Shown here: positions 26,916-37,937 of the stretch, one piece after another
How the letters are laid out: every line of letters begins with the position of its first letter
Numbering within the stretch: position 1 is the stretch's first letter
Assembly: GCF_900105495.1 (NCBI RefSeq)
Contig: NZ_FNTF01000002.1
Coordinates: forward strand, 1,525,501-1,589,500
Length of the DNA: 64,000 nucleotides
DNA from: Pseudomonas frederiksbergensis
GTDB taxonomy: Bacteria > Pseudomonadota > Gammaproteobacteria > Pseudomonadales > Pseudomonadaceae
Direction of reading: 5' to 3'
Position numbers and translations under genes: made by a program
Notes under the pieces: model-generated
Database searches by the model: none
What the model was told of the DNA's origin: nothing
Seen by the model: only the letters and a program-made list of their open reading frames with translations

Positions 26916-27248
26916 TTAGTGCCCGGCGGTTTTGGAGAAGAGTTGGATCACTACGACGCCCAATACGATCAGCGCCATCCCCAGCATGGCCGGCACATCC
27001 AGTTTCTGCCCGTAGATAAACAGCGCCGCGACACTGACCATCACGATTCCCATGCCGGCCCATACCGCATAAGCCACGCCGACCGGAACGCTGCGCACCA
27101 CCAGCGTGAGCATCCAGAAGGCGATGCCATAACCGACGATAACCAGAATCAGCGGCAGCGGGGTGCTGAAGCCTTTGACCGCTTTCATCGAAACGGTGGC
27201 GATCACTTCGGCGCAGATGGCAATGGCCAGGTAGTAGTAAGCGGTCAT
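26916..27248 (-). CDS. Small multidrug resistance (SMR) family efflux protein
   Basis: A 110-residue protein with four membrane spans; the first contains the essential glutamate (AIAICAEVIATVSMKA, Glu14), the proton and cation site of EmrE-type exporters. The block VPVGVAYAVWAGMGIV near 54-69 is the family's signature. It works as a dimer in the inner membrane, exchanging protons for quaternary or other cationic compounds. The ATG at 27248 has GAGG nine bases upstream and gives normal length; a longer frame starts at 27290. Divergent from a LysR gene that may control it. Confidence 0.92.
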   Translation of the reverse strand: MTAYYYLAIAICAEVIATVSMKAVKGFSTPLPLILVIVGYGIAFWMLTLVVRSVPVGVAYAVWAGMGIVMVSVAALFIYGQKLDVPAMLGMALIVLGVVVIQLFSKTAGH

Positions 27249-27310
27249 GGGTGCATCCTCGTGTGAAGTGTTGCTTTCTGAGGTCGGCATTTTAGAGATT
27301 CCCCAGATGC

Positions 27311-27325
27311 GGTAAAGTCATTACC
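27311..27325. promoter_or_regulatory. Palindromic operator candidate between the SMR and LysR genes
   Basis: GGTAA-AGTCA-TTACC is a five-base dyad 27 bases before the LysR start and 63 bases before the SMR start, the normal place for a LysR autoregulatory site. Confidence 0.4.
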
Positions 27326-27351
27326 TATCTGTTTAGAAGATGGGTTGAGCC

Positions 27352-28254
27352 ATGAACACGCAATGGAATCTGGAGCAGCTGCGGCTGTTTGTCAGCGTAG
27401 CGGAGCAGCGTTCGTTTTCTGCGGTAGCGCGGGATCAACGCAAGGCGCAGTCGGCAGTCAGCAGTTCGATTGCGCTGCTGGAAGAGGACCTGGGCGTCAG
27501 CCTGTTCGACCGTAGCAGCGGCCGTCAGCCGAAACTCACCGAGGCCGGTCACGCGTTGCTGGACGAGGCGCGGGAAGTGCTGCGCCAATGCGAACGCCTT
27601 AACGGTCGGGCGCTGGCGATGATGCGCGGCCAGGAGGCGCGTTTGCGTGTGGCCCAGGATGAGGCGATGCCTTATCAGCCGATCATCGAAAGCTTCGAAG
27701 CCCTGGCTGAACAATTTCCCAGCCTTGAAGTGCAACTGACCAGTGCGGCCCAAGGCGATGTCGCGCGCAAACTGGTGGAGCGTCGGGCCGATCTGGGGTT
27801 GCTGTTCTATCACGACCAGATTCCCGAAGCGCTCGAGCGCCGGGTGTTGGGCAGCGTTGAAATGGTCACGGTGTGCGGCGTCGGCCACCCACTGGCGCAA
27901 CAGGCCCGGGTCGATTGCCAGCAACTGGCGCAGCATCGACAGTTGCTGATGTCCACGCAGTCGAGTGTCTATCCCGGCAGCGAACCCGCCAGCCCGCAAG
28001 TCTGGCGGGCCGACAGTTTCTACGTGATGGCTGAGTGGCTGGTGCGCGGCCTCGGCTGGGCCTGGCTGCCGCGTCATGTGGTGCAGTACCCGGCGTATCA
28101 GGATCTGATGGTCGAGCTGGACAGCGAATGGACCCCGCCAGCGCTGGTGGTGGAGCTGGTCTGGCGCCGTGATGAGCCTCTGGGGCCGGCGGCTCGTTGG
28201 TTGGCGGAACGTTTTGCCGTGCACTTGCAGACGATCGGTGAAAAAAGCCGATAA
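27352..28254 (+). CDS. LysR family transcriptional regulator
   Basis: A 300-residue regulator. The winged helix-turn-helix is at 1-65 (LEQLRLFVSVAEQRSFSAVA, then QSAVSSSIALLEEDLGVSLF), followed by a type 2 periplasmic-binding-like effector domain from about 90. It is transcribed away from the SMR efflux gene with a dyad between them, so it may control that gene; the effector is unknown. waaA starts 11 bases after its stop, so some read-through into waaA is possible. Confidence 0.9.
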   Translation: MNTQWNLEQLRLFVSVAEQRSFSAVARDQRKAQSAVSSSIALLEEDLGVSLFDRSSGRQPKLTEAGHALLDEAREVLRQCERLNGRALAMMRGQEARLRVAQDEAMPYQPIIESFEALAEQFPSLEVQLTSAAQGDVARKLVERRADLGLLFYHDQIPEALERRVLGSVEMVTVCGVGHPLAQQARVDCQQLAQHRQLLMSTQSSVYPGSEPASPQVWRADSFYVMAEWLVRGLGWAWLPRHVVQYPAYQDLMVELDSEWTPPALVVELVWRRDEPLGPAARWLAERFAVHLQTIGEKSR

Positions 28255-28265
28255 ACTCCGCCGCC

Positions 28266-29546
28266 ATGAATAGAACTCTCTACACCGCGCTGTTTTACCT
28301 GGGGCTGCCATTGGTAGCGATTCGGCTGTGGCTGCGGGCGCGCAAGGCGCCGGCGTATGCCAAGCGCATTGGCGAACGTTTCTCCCTCGGGTTACCGACG
28401 ATGAAAACGGGCGGCATCTGGGTGCACGCGGTGTCGGTGGGCGAAAGCATTGCCGCGGCGCCGATGATTCGCGCTTTGCTGCAACGTTATCCCCAGTTGC
28501 CCATTACCGTGACCTGCATGACCCCGACCGGTTCGGAGCGCATCCACGCGCTGTTCGCCAATGAACCGCGCATCCAGCACTGCTATTTGCCTTACGACTT
28601 GCCTTGCGCCGCGAAGCGATTTCTTGATCGGGTCCAGCCGAAACTGGCGGTGATCATGGAAACCGAGCTCTGGCCGAACCATATCCATCAGTGCGCCAGG
28701 CGCGGGATTCCCGTGGCCCTGGCCAATGCGCGACTGTCCGAGCGTTCCGCCAAGGGTTATGGCCGCTTCGGCAAACTGACCCAGCCGATGCTCGCCGAGA
28801 TGAGCCTGTTCGCGGTGCAGACCGAAGCCGAGGCCCAGCGCTTCCGCGATTTGGGTGCGCGCCCGGAAACCGTCGAAGTGACCGGCTCGATCAAGTTCGA
28901 CCTGACCATCGACCCGGCACTGCTTGAGCGTGCCGCCGAGTTGCGTGCGCAATGGCAGGCGCAGGAGCGCGCGGTGTGGATTGCGGCCAGTACGCACGAA
29001 GGCGAAGACGAAGTAGTGCTGGCGGCTCATCGTCAGTTGCTGGCCAATCATCCCGATGCATTGCTGATTCTGGTGCCGCGCCATCCTGAGCGTTTCAATA
29101 CGGTGTTCGAGCTGTGCAGGCAACAGGGTTTCGCCACGGTGCGTCGCTCCACTGGCGACCCGGTCACCGCGCAAACGTCGGTGCTGGTGGGCGACACCAT
29201 GGGTGAGTTGCTGTTTCTGTATGCCTTGGCCGACAGCGCGTTTGTCGGCGGCAGTCTGGTGCCGAACGGCGGGCACAACCTGCTGGAGCCGGCGGCTCTG
29301 GCCAAACCGGTGTTGAGCGGGCCACACCTGTTCAATTTCCTCGAGATCGCCGCACAACTGCGCAGTGCCGGGGCGTTGCAGGAAGTGGAGGATGCCGAAG
29401 GTCTGGCGTTGGCGGTGCAGCGGCTGTTCGAATTGCCGAGCGATGCGCAACGGATGGCGCAGGCGGGGTTGAAAGTGATGCGCACCAATCAGGGCGCGTT
29501 GCAGCGATTGCTGGATGGGTTGGGGCGGTTGATCGACAAGTCCTGA
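28266..29546 (+). CDS. waaA: 3-deoxy-D-manno-octulosonic acid (Kdo) transferase
   Basis: Adds Kdo residues to lipid IVA, the first step of the LPS core, on the cytoplasmic face of the inner membrane. The 426-residue GT30 protein has an N-terminal membrane anchor (TLYTALFYLGLPLVAIRLWL near 3-22), the acceptor-site region GGIWVHAVSVGES near 43-55 with the family's conserved Glu, and the donor block SAFVGGSLVPNGGHNLLEPA near 319-338. Full length. It lies apart from the main core operon, after the LysR gene. Confidence 0.95.
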   Translation: MNRTLYTALFYLGLPLVAIRLWLRARKAPAYAKRIGERFSLGLPTMKTGGIWVHAVSVGESIAAAPMIRALLQRYPQLPITVTCMTPTGSERIHALFANEPRIQHCYLPYDLPCAAKRFLDRVQPKLAVIMETELWPNHIHQCARRGIPVALANARLSERSAKGYGRFGKLTQPMLAEMSLFAVQTEAEAQRFRDLGARPETVEVTGSIKFDLTIDPALLERAAELRAQWQAQERAVWIAASTHEGEDEVVLAAHRQLLANHPDALLILVPRHPERFNTVFELCRQQGFATVRRSTGDPVTAQTSVLVGDTMGELLFLYALADSAFVGGSLVPNGGHNLLEPAALAKPVLSGPHLFNFLEIAAQLRSAGALQEVEDAEGLALAVQRLFELPSDAQRMAQAGLKVMRTNQGALQRLLDGLGRLIDKS

Positions 29547-29563
29547 ATCTGTCGCTGATCCAT

Positions 29564-29593
29564 TGTGGCGAGGGGGCAAGCCCCCTCGCCACA
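29564..29593. repeat. Single REP palindrome between convergent waaA and the TolC-like gene
   Basis: TGTGGCGAGGGGGC, AA, GCCCCCTCGCCACA: a perfect 14-bp stem. It lies 18 bases after the waaA stop and 10 before the other stop, and may serve as a transcription block in both directions; there is no T run. Confidence 0.8.
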
Positions 29594-29602
29594 GGTTTAC
29601 CT

Positions 29603-31042
29603 TTACTGCGTTGGATTGGCTTTGAGTTGCTCCGCCGCAGCCTTCGCCAGGTCCGGCGGCAAGAAGTCTTTATCCGGGTTGTAATCAGCCTTCAGATAAC
29701 GCGCCAGGTCCTGCAAGTCCCCCGGGTTCAACGTGCCCGCGGCCTGTTTCAAGCGCAGGTTGTCGAGGATGTAGTCGTAACGCGTGTTGTTGTAGTCGCG
29801 CACCGAGGTGTACAGCTGACGCTGGGCATCCAGTACGTCGACGATGTTCCGTGTGCCCACCTGATAACCGATTTCGGTCGCTTCCACCGCGCTCTGGTTG
29901 GAGATGATCGACTGCTTGCGCGCCTGCACCTGCTCGACGTCGGTGTTCACCGCGCGGTGCAGGTTGCGGGTGCTTTCGACGATTTGCCGGCGCAGGGCTT
30001 CACGTTGCTGCTCGGACTGATCCAGCTGGGCATACGATTGACGCACCTGGGAATTGATCAGGCCGCCGCTGTAGATCGGGATATTCAGTTGCAGGCCCAC
30101 GGTGGTCTGGTCAACGTCGCCCTTGTAGGGCGAGCCGAAGACATTCGGGTTGCTGAAGCCCAGGGCATCGTTATCGCCTTTCTCGTACTTCGCCACGGCG
30201 TCCAGGGTCGGCGCGTGGCCGGCCTTGCGCTGCTTGAGGGTTTCTTCGGCGGCGCTAACGGCGTAGTTGCTGGCCAACAGATTGAGGTTCTGCCTGGCCG
30301 CCGTATCGACCCAGGATTTGGCGTCGTTCGGTGATGGCGGCAGAATCGGCAGGGTGTGGACAATGCCCTGAATCGAGTTGTACTGACGGTTGGTCAGGGT
30401 GATCAGGGCTTCGAACGCATCATCCACCTGACGCTGCGCGACGATCCGGTTGGCCCGCGCGGTGTCGTAACTGGCCTGGGATTGCAGCACGTCGGTCTTG
30501 TCCGACAGGCCGACATCGAAGCGCTCGTTGGATTGATCGAGCTGGCGTTTGAATGCGGCTTCCTCGGCCTTGGTCGAGGCCAGGTTGTCCTGGGTGCGCA
30601 ATACGTTGAAGTAGCTTTCGGCGGTCTGCAGGATCAGGTTTTGCTGGGTCGCCGAGAGTTGCAACGCGGCCTGTTCATTAACGTCCTTGGCAGCCTGGAA
30701 CTGGAACCAGCGATCGGCCCGGAACAGCGGTTGCGCCAGCGTTGCCTGATACGAATGAGCATTGCGGGTAAAGGTGGACGCAGGCTGATCGATCGACGTG
30801 CGCACGTTAGCCACTTCGGCACCGCCAGAGAGGTTCGGCAGCAGCCCGGCGCGAGCCTGGGGCACGACTTCTTTCTGGGCGCCATATTGGGCGATGGCGG
30901 CAGCAAGGTCGGCGTTATTGTCCACCGCTTCCTGGTAGACGCTGACCAGATCGGTTTTGGTCGATAAGGGCGCTTCTGCTGCCCAGGCCATTCCATTGGA
31001 CGCACAAGACACGGCAACGGCCAGTGAGAGTTTGCGCAGCAT
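29603..31042 (-). CDS. TolC family outer membrane channel (OpmH-like)
   Basis: A 479-residue outer membrane efflux/secretion channel subunit. It begins with a signal peptide (MLRKLSLAVAVSCASNGMAWA, cleavage about 21-22) and shows two tandem OEP repeats, each with long helices such as QSQASYDTARANRIVAQRQV near 188-207. TolC trimers join inner-membrane exporters for type I secretion and drug efflux. The place next to thiC matches P. aeruginosa opmH (PA4974). The start region faces the thiC leader, so the two are divergent. Confidence 0.9.
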   Translation of the reverse strand: MLRKLSLAVAVSCASNGMAWAAEAPLSTKTDLVSVYQEAVDNNADLAAAIAQYGAQKEVVPQARAGLLPNLSGGAEVANVRTSIDQPASTFTRNAHSYQATLAQPLFRADRWFQFQAAKDVNEQAALQLSATQQNLILQTAESYFNVLRTQDNLASTKAEEAAFKRQLDQSNERFDVGLSDKTDVLQSQASYDTARANRIVAQRQVDDAFEALITLTNRQYNSIQGIVHTLPILPPSPNDAKSWVDTAARQNLNLLASNYAVSAAEETLKQRKAGHAPTLDAVAKYEKGDNDALGFSNPNVFGSPYKGDVDQTTVGLQLNIPIYSGGLINSQVRQSYAQLDQSEQQREALRRQIVESTRNLHRAVNTDVEQVQARKQSIISNQSAVEATEIGYQVGTRNIVDVLDAQRQLYTSVRDYNNTRYDYILDNLRLKQAAGTLNPGDLQDLARYLKADYNPDKDFLPPDLAKAAAEQLKANPTQ

Positions 31043-31243
31043 GAGGCCATCCCTAAAAAATTACGCTGATAATTTGAGCGCCAAGGCTACGGCGCGGCCC
31101 ATACAGCGTCAAGGCGCGGTATGGCGTAGCGAGTGTAGTTGTGCGCAACGACCGCAACAATCCTGTAATTGCGCCATTCATCACGGTGTTTACCGCGGTG
31201 TTGGCGTTCTTTGCCGGTTGTGTCTAGACTGGCCGGGTTCTTG

Positions 31244-33393
<2,150 letters not shown>

Positions 33394-33401
33394 TCCTGTA
33401 C

Positions 33402-33505
33402 TGATCGTTCCCACGCTCTGCGTGGGAATGCAGCCCGTGACGCTCCGCGTCACTGGACGCGGAGCGTCCCTAGAGGCATTCCCACGCGGAGCGTGGGAAC
33501 GATCA
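33402..33505. repeat. REP pair (TGATCGTTCCCACGC class)
   Basis: Arms at 33402-33431 and 33476-33505 with one mismatch, near-identical to the element at 23623-23730. It separates thiC from cytX. Confidence 0.9.
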
Positions 33506-33533
33506 CAACAAATGCCCCTCTGAGATAACACCC

Positions 33534-34826
33534 TTGAGCATTCAACCCAGCACGTATTCCCCTGATATCGCGGTGCCCCAAGACAAACGTGTCTTCGGCG
33601 GCCGCGATCTGTTTTCCCTGTGGTTTTCCCTCGGCATCGGTCTGATGGTGTTGCAGACCGGCGCTCTGCTCGCGCCAGGTCTGGGCCTGTCCGGCTCGCT
33701 GCTGGCAATCTTCCTCGGCACGCTGGTCGGCGTTTTGCTGCTGGCCGCGGTCGGCGTGATCGGTAGCGACACCGGTCTGTCGTCGATGGCCGCGCTCAAA
33801 CTCAGCCTCGGTGCAAAAGGCGCGAGCCTGCCGGCCGTGCTGAACCTGCTGCAACTGATCGGTTGGGGCTCGTTCGAAATCATCGTCATGCGCGACGCCG
33901 CCAGCCTGCTCGGTGCGCGGGCGTTCAGCGAAGGCAGCCTGCTGTCCAATCCACTGCTGTGGACTGTGTTCTTTGGTGGTTTGGCGACCTTGCTGGCCGT
34001 CAGTGGTCCGCTGACATTCGTGCGACAGATCCTACGCAAGTGGGGCATCTGGTTGCTGCTGGCCGCGTGCATCTGGCTGACCTGGAACCTGTTCGCCAAA
34101 GCTGATCTGGCGGCGCTGTGGGCGCAGGCCGGTGATGGTTCGATGCCGTTCGCCGTGGGCTTCGACATTGCCATCGCCATGCCGCTGTCGTGGTTGCCGC
34201 TGATTGCCGACTACTCACGTTTCGGCAAGCGTGCAAAAAACGTGTTCGGCGGTACAGCGATCGGCTTCTTTATCGGTAACTTCTGGTTGATGAGCCTGGG
34301 CGTGGCCTACACCCTGGCGTTCGCGCCGAGCGGAGAAGTGAATGCCTTGCTGTTGGCATTGGCAGGTGCCGGCTTGGGGATTCCGCTGCTGCTGATCCTG
34401 TTGGACGAGTCGGAAAACGCCTTCGCCGACATTCACTCGGCGGCCGTTTCCAGCGGAATACTGCTGCGCTTGAAAGTTGAGCATCTGGCACTGGCAATTG
34501 GCGTGATCTGCACACTAATCGCCTGCCTGGCGCCGCTGGCCCAGTACCAAAACTTCCTGCTGTTGATCGGTTCGGTGTTTGCGCCGCTGTTCGGCGTGGT
34601 GCTGGTGGATCACTTCATCCTGCGCAAGCGCAGTGCTCGCGTGGCGTCAGCCGCATTGCGCTGGCCGGCGTTGCTCGCCTGGTTGGGCGGGGTGAGTACC
34701 TATCATTTGCTGGCCAATCTGTATCCTGACATCGGCGCAACCCTGCCGTCGCTGATCCTGGCAGGGCTGCTGCAACTGCTGCTCGGTCGAGCCTTCAGCT
34801 ACGGCCGGGAAACAGCTCGGGCTTGA
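33534..34826 (+). CDS. cytX: NCS1 family permease, probable hydroxymethylpyrimidine transporter CytX
   Basis: A 430-residue protein with about twelve membrane spans of the purine/cytosine permease (NCS1) family. The family's early motif QTGALLAPGLGLSGSLLAIF is near 40-59, and GDTVRKR-type loops are replaced by IADYSRFGKRAKNVFGGTAI near 223-242. The start is TTG at 33534. CytX members linked to thiC are thought to import HMP, the ThiC product's base, so gene order supports the call. It follows thiC with a REP between, and its last 32 bases overlap a convergent lipoprotein gene. Confidence 0.85.
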   Translation: MSIQPSTYSPDIAVPQDKRVFGGRDLFSLWFSLGIGLMVLQTGALLAPGLGLSGSLLAIFLGTLVGVLLLAAVGVIGSDTGLSSMAALKLSLGAKGASLPAVLNLLQLIGWGSFEIIVMRDAASLLGARAFSEGSLLSNPLLWTVFFGGLATLLAVSGPLTFVRQILRKWGIWLLLAACIWLTWNLFAKADLAALWAQAGDGSMPFAVGFDIAIAMPLSWLPLIADYSRFGKRAKNVFGGTAIGFFIGNFWLMSLGVAYTLAFAPSGEVNALLLALAGAGLGIPLLLILLDESENAFADIHSAAVSSGILLRLKVEHLALAIGVICTLIACLAPLAQYQNFLLLIGSVFAPLFGVVLVDHFILRKRSARVASAALRWPALLAWLGGVSTYHLLANLYPDIGATLPSLILAGLLQLLLGRAFSYGRETARA

Positions 34827-35541
34827 GAATACCGTTCAGGCGCGGGTAGGGGATCTTCAGTTCGACGTGGCCCAGCGCGTATGGCGCGATGGTGCTCACT
34901 TCGTACTTGAGGATCACCCCGCCGTACGTCAGCGCAATGTTTTGGGTTTTGACGAAGGGCCAGCTCTTCACGAACTCTGGCTCCTGATCAAGCTTGGTGC
35001 TGATCAGCCAGCTGTTGTGCGCTACTTGCGCCGCTTTCCAGAACGCTTCTTCCTGCCCCGGGACCAACATGTCCGACAGCGTCAGCACTTTATGCTGCTG
35101 GCGTGAATAGTTGATGAAACTGCGGCCCGGCGTGCCATGGGCACCGCCAGTGTCCAGGTAGCTGGAAAATTCGACGATCACCAAGCCGTCATGCTGCTCA
35201 CGTACCTTGGCTTGCAAGTAACTGCTGTTACGCGGGCCGGCACTGCTCAAAAACTGCTCGCGATACGCGGCCAGCGTCGGCGCCACCGGGGCGTCGGGCG
35301 AGGTGCGAGTCAGTTGCAGCAGGCGTTTTTCGATGATGCCGTCAAGCGCAGGTTCGGCAGGGAAGCGCAGCGTATCGATGTTAACCAGCGGGCAGTCAGC
35401 GGTTGTGCAACCCGGTTTCAGCTGTTCGGATGCATCGCGGGTAGTTTCCAGCGGCGCCCGGTAGTTGGGTTGGAACAAACTCTGGCAGGCGCCCAAAGTC
35501 AGGGCGATTGCAGCCACGGAGGCGATTTTAAAAAGCGACAT
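34795..35541 (-). CDS. RsiV/DUF3298 family lipoprotein
   Basis: A 248-residue lipoprotein: signal MSLFKIASVAAIALTLGACQ with lipobox LGAC (Cys19). The C-terminal half (about 130-245) matches the DUF3298 region, with SSYLDTGGAHGTPGRSFINY near 126-145 and LSDMLVPGQEEAFWKAAQVA near 155-174. Relatives include the anti-sigma factor RsiV, but here there is no N-terminal anti-sigma domain or partner sigma gene nearby. Function unknown; it is located at the periplasmic side by its lipid anchor. It converges with and overlaps cytX. Confidence 0.8.
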   Translation of the reverse strand: MSLFKIASVAAIALTLGACQSLFQPNYRAPLETTRDASEQLKPGCTTADCPLVNIDTLRFPAEPALDGIIEKRLLQLTRTSPDAPVAPTLAAYREQFLSSAGPRNSSYLQAKVREQHDGLVIVEFSSYLDTGGAHGTPGRSFINYSRQQHKVLTLSDMLVPGQEEAFWKAAQVAHNSWLISTKLDQEPEFVKSWPFVKTQNIALTYGGVILKYEVSTIAPYALGHVELKIPYPRLNGILKPELFPGRS

Positions 35542-35770
35542 GGGCGTCCTTCATGAAACTGGGAAAGGCAAAAAGTTATCCGCTTCGACTCTCAACGAAG
35601 CAGTCAGTTCGCCACTAAGCTGATTAGAGTTGGTTTTGCTCTCACCGTCTATCCCGCTGACTGGAAAGGGGCTGCATCAAACATCGCGGGCGCGTTAGGA
35701 TGGCGCGAAGTCGAGGTTGCAAGTAACAAAAAGGAGCCTCATAACGGATTTGCAGTAAACGAGGATAGTC

Positions 35771-36388
35771 ATGACTGATTTTGCCAACGCCGTTCCGACC
35801 GCCGTTGATATCGTTCGGCGCGAAAAGTGCTACGAGGGTTTCTACAAGCTCGATCGTGTGCACTTGCGCCACGAATTGTTCGCCGGGGGCATGAGTCGCG
35901 AGATCAATCGTGAAGTGTTCGTTCGCCACGATGCGGTGTGCGTGCTGCCGTACGATCCGCAGCGCGATGAAGTGGTGTTGATCGAGCAGTTTCGCGTCGG
36001 CGCCATGAGCAAAACCGACAATCCATGGCTGATCGAACTGGTCGCCGGTCTGATCGACAAGGATGAGGTGCCGGAAGAAGTTGCTCACCGCGAAGCGCAG
36101 GAGGAAGCTGGGCTTGTGTTCGGGGCGCTTTGGCCGATGACCAAATATTTTCCATCGCCGGGCGGCAGCAATGAATTTGTGCACTTGTACCTGGGGCGCT
36201 GTGACAGTGTAGGGGTCGGTGGCCTGCATGGGCTGGAGGAAGAAGCAGAAGATATCCGCGTCACGGTCTGGGCGTTCGAAGATGCCTTGCAAGCCGTACG
36301 CGACGGACGAATTGCCAACGCGGCCAGCATCATTGCCTTGCAATGGTTAGCTTTGAACCGCGTTGAAGTGAGGGGGTTATGGTCGTAA
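35771..36388 (+). CDS. nudF: ADP-ribose pyrophosphatase
   Basis: A 205-residue Nudix hydrolase that cleaves ADP-ribose to AMP and ribose 5-phosphate. The Nudix box runs from GLIDKDEVPEEV into AHREAQEEAGL near 96-118, intact with REAQEE. The N-terminus (DIVRREKCYEGFYKLDRVHL) is typical of the AspP/NudF group. GAGGA precedes the ATG. Its stop overlaps the next gene's start by ten bases, giving a nudF-DUF1249-cpdA cluster. Confidence 0.94.
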   Translation: MTDFANAVPTAVDIVRREKCYEGFYKLDRVHLRHELFAGGMSREINREVFVRHDAVCVLPYDPQRDEVVLIEQFRVGAMSKTDNPWLIELVAGLIDKDEVPEEVAHREAQEEAGLVFGALWPMTKYFPSPGGSNEFVHLYLGRCDSVGVGGLHGLEEEAEDIRVTVWAFEDALQAVRDGRIANAASIIALQWLALNRVEVRGLWS

Positions 36389-36831
36389 ACAAGTTGCGCG
36401 ATCGCTATAGGGTCGACCTGGTGGGGCTGCAAGCCTCCTGCGAGGCCAACTACGCGCGCCTGATGCGATTGCTGCCCGACATGCGCAACGAACCGGAGGC
36501 GCGGCGCATAGCCGTGACCCACGGCGAGCAGATGCTCGGCGTACTGGCCCTCGAAGTCCTTCAAGTCTGCCCGTACACCACAACCCTGCAAGTACGCCAG
36601 GAACACAGCCTGCCGTGGCTGCCGGTGCCGCAACTGGAAGTTCAGGTCTATCACGACGCGTGCATGGCCGAAGTGGTCAGCGCCGAACATGCACGACGCT
36701 TTCGCGGCATCTATCCTTACCCGAATGCCTCAATGCATCAGCCGGACGAAAAGGCCCAGCTGAATATGTTCCTGGGCGAGTGGCTGAGCCATTGCCTGGC
36801 CTGCGGACACGAGTACGCGGTGGTGCGGTAG
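36379..36831 (+). CDS. DUF1249 family protein
   Basis: A 150-residue soluble protein of the DUF1249 family, with VDLVGLQASCEANYARLMRL near 11-30, VQVYHDACMAEVVSAEHARR near 87-106 and a C-terminal FLGEWLSHCLACGHEY near 130-145. No known activity. It is conserved between nudF and cpdA in gamma-proteobacteria, so a link with nucleotide signalling is plausible but not shown. Overlaps nudF by ten bases. Confidence 0.85.
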   Translation: MVVNKLRDRYRVDLVGLQASCEANYARLMRLLPDMRNEPEARRIAVTHGEQMLGVLALEVLQVCPYTTTLQVRQEHSLPWLPVPQLEVQVYHDACMAEVVSAEHARRFRGIYPYPNASMHQPDEKAQLNMFLGEWLSHCLACGHEYAVVR

Positions 36832-36838
36832 CGGTAGA

Positions 36839-36875
36839 TGTGAACTGCGTCAGGTTCACAGGTTTCCCCTTTTGA
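36839..36875 (+). terminator. Weak hairpin with T-rich tail after the DUF1249 gene
   Basis: TGTGAAC and GTTCACA form a seven-bp stem, followed by GGTTTCCCCTTTT. Possible attenuator or terminator before cpdA. Confidence 0.3.
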
Positions 36876-36935
36876 TCATCCCCCAGCATAATTGCGGCAC
36901 TCATCCATCCCGTGATTCAGCCCTGGGAGAACGCC

Positions 36936-37751
36936 TTGCCGAGCGTATCCACTTTGACCACCGCCGATCCGGCGTTGCTGGTGCAACTGTCCGACAGTCA
37001 TCTGTTTGCCGAAACGGACGAAACGTTGCTGGGCATGAATACCCGGGACAGCCTGCAAAAAGTCATCGAGCTGGTGCGGCGTCAGCAGCCGCAGATCGAC
37101 TTGATCATTGCCAGTGGCGATCTTTCTCAGGACGGGACGCTGGAGTCCTATCAGCAGTTTCGTGACCTGACGCGGCAACTCGATGCGCCGGCGCGCTGGA
37201 TTCCCGGCAATCACGATGAGCCGCAGATCATGGCGCAGGCCGCCGTGCAGAGTGCGTTGCTGGAGCCGGTGGTGGATGTCGGTAACTGGCGCGTCACATT
37301 GCTCGATTCGGCCGTACCGGGTTCGGTGCCGGGGTATTTGCAGGATGAGCAGTTACAGTTGCTGGTCCGCTCGTTGAGCGAGGCGCCAGAACGGCATCAT
37401 CTGGTGTGCTTGCATCATCATCCGGTGTCGATCGGGTGTGCGTGGATGGAGCCGATCGGATTGCGCAATCCAGACGCATTGTTTGCCGTGCTGGATCGGT
37501 TTGCGCAGGTGCGCGCTGTTTTATGGGGGCATGTGCATCAAGAGATCGATCAGGTTCGCAATGGCGTGCGGCTGATTGCCTCGCCTTCGACCTGTATTCA
37601 GTTCGAACCGGGCAGTGATGATTTCAAGGTCAGTGACCAGGCGCCGGGGTATCGGTGGTTGCGGCTTTTGCCGGATGGTCAGCTGGAAACCGGCGTGGAA
37701 CGCGTTACCGGTTTCGACTTCCAGATCGATTACGGCTCCAACGGTTACTGA
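36936..37751 (+). CDS. cpdA: 3',5'-cyclic-AMP phosphodiesterase
   Basis: A metallophosphoesterase of 271 residues that hydrolyses cAMP and so tunes the Vfr/CRP system. The metal motifs are present in order: QLSDSHLF, ASGDLSQDG, PGNHDEP, CLHHHPV and WGHVHQE. The start is uncertain: a GTG at 36912 opens the frame, but a TTG at 36936 with GGGAGA five bases upstream yields the usual N-terminus (LPSVS...ALLVQLSDSHLF), and was chosen. It follows nudF and DUF1249. Confidence 0.93.
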   Translation: MPSVSTLTTADPALLVQLSDSHLFAETDETLLGMNTRDSLQKVIELVRRQQPQIDLIIASGDLSQDGTLESYQQFRDLTRQLDAPARWIPGNHDEPQIMAQAAVQSALLEPVVDVGNWRVTLLDSAVPGSVPGYLQDEQLQLLVRSLSEAPERHHLVCLHHHPVSIGCAWMEPIGLRNPDALFAVLDRFAQVRAVLWGHVHQEIDQVRNGVRLIASPSTCIQFEPGSDDFKVSDQAPGYRWLRLLPDGQLETGVERVTGFDFQIDYGSNGY

Positions 37752-37774
37752 ACTCTCAGAAAGACCGCGGCGCG

Positions 37775-37844
37775 GCCATCGCGAGCAGGCTCGCTCCCAC
37801 ATTGGAATGCATATCCCTGTGGGAGCGAGCCTGCTCGCGATGGC
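37775..37844. repeat. REP pair (GCGAGCAGGCTCGCTCCC class)
   Basis: Perfect 27-base inverted arms at 37775-37801 and 37818-37844. Confidence 0.9.
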
Positions 37845-37937
37845 GTCCGCCAAGACAACCTGGTTCCCACGGATATCCCCGATCCCCCCGACTCCCTGTA
37901 AACTCCGCCTTCTTTACCCGACGCACAGGGAGCTCAA

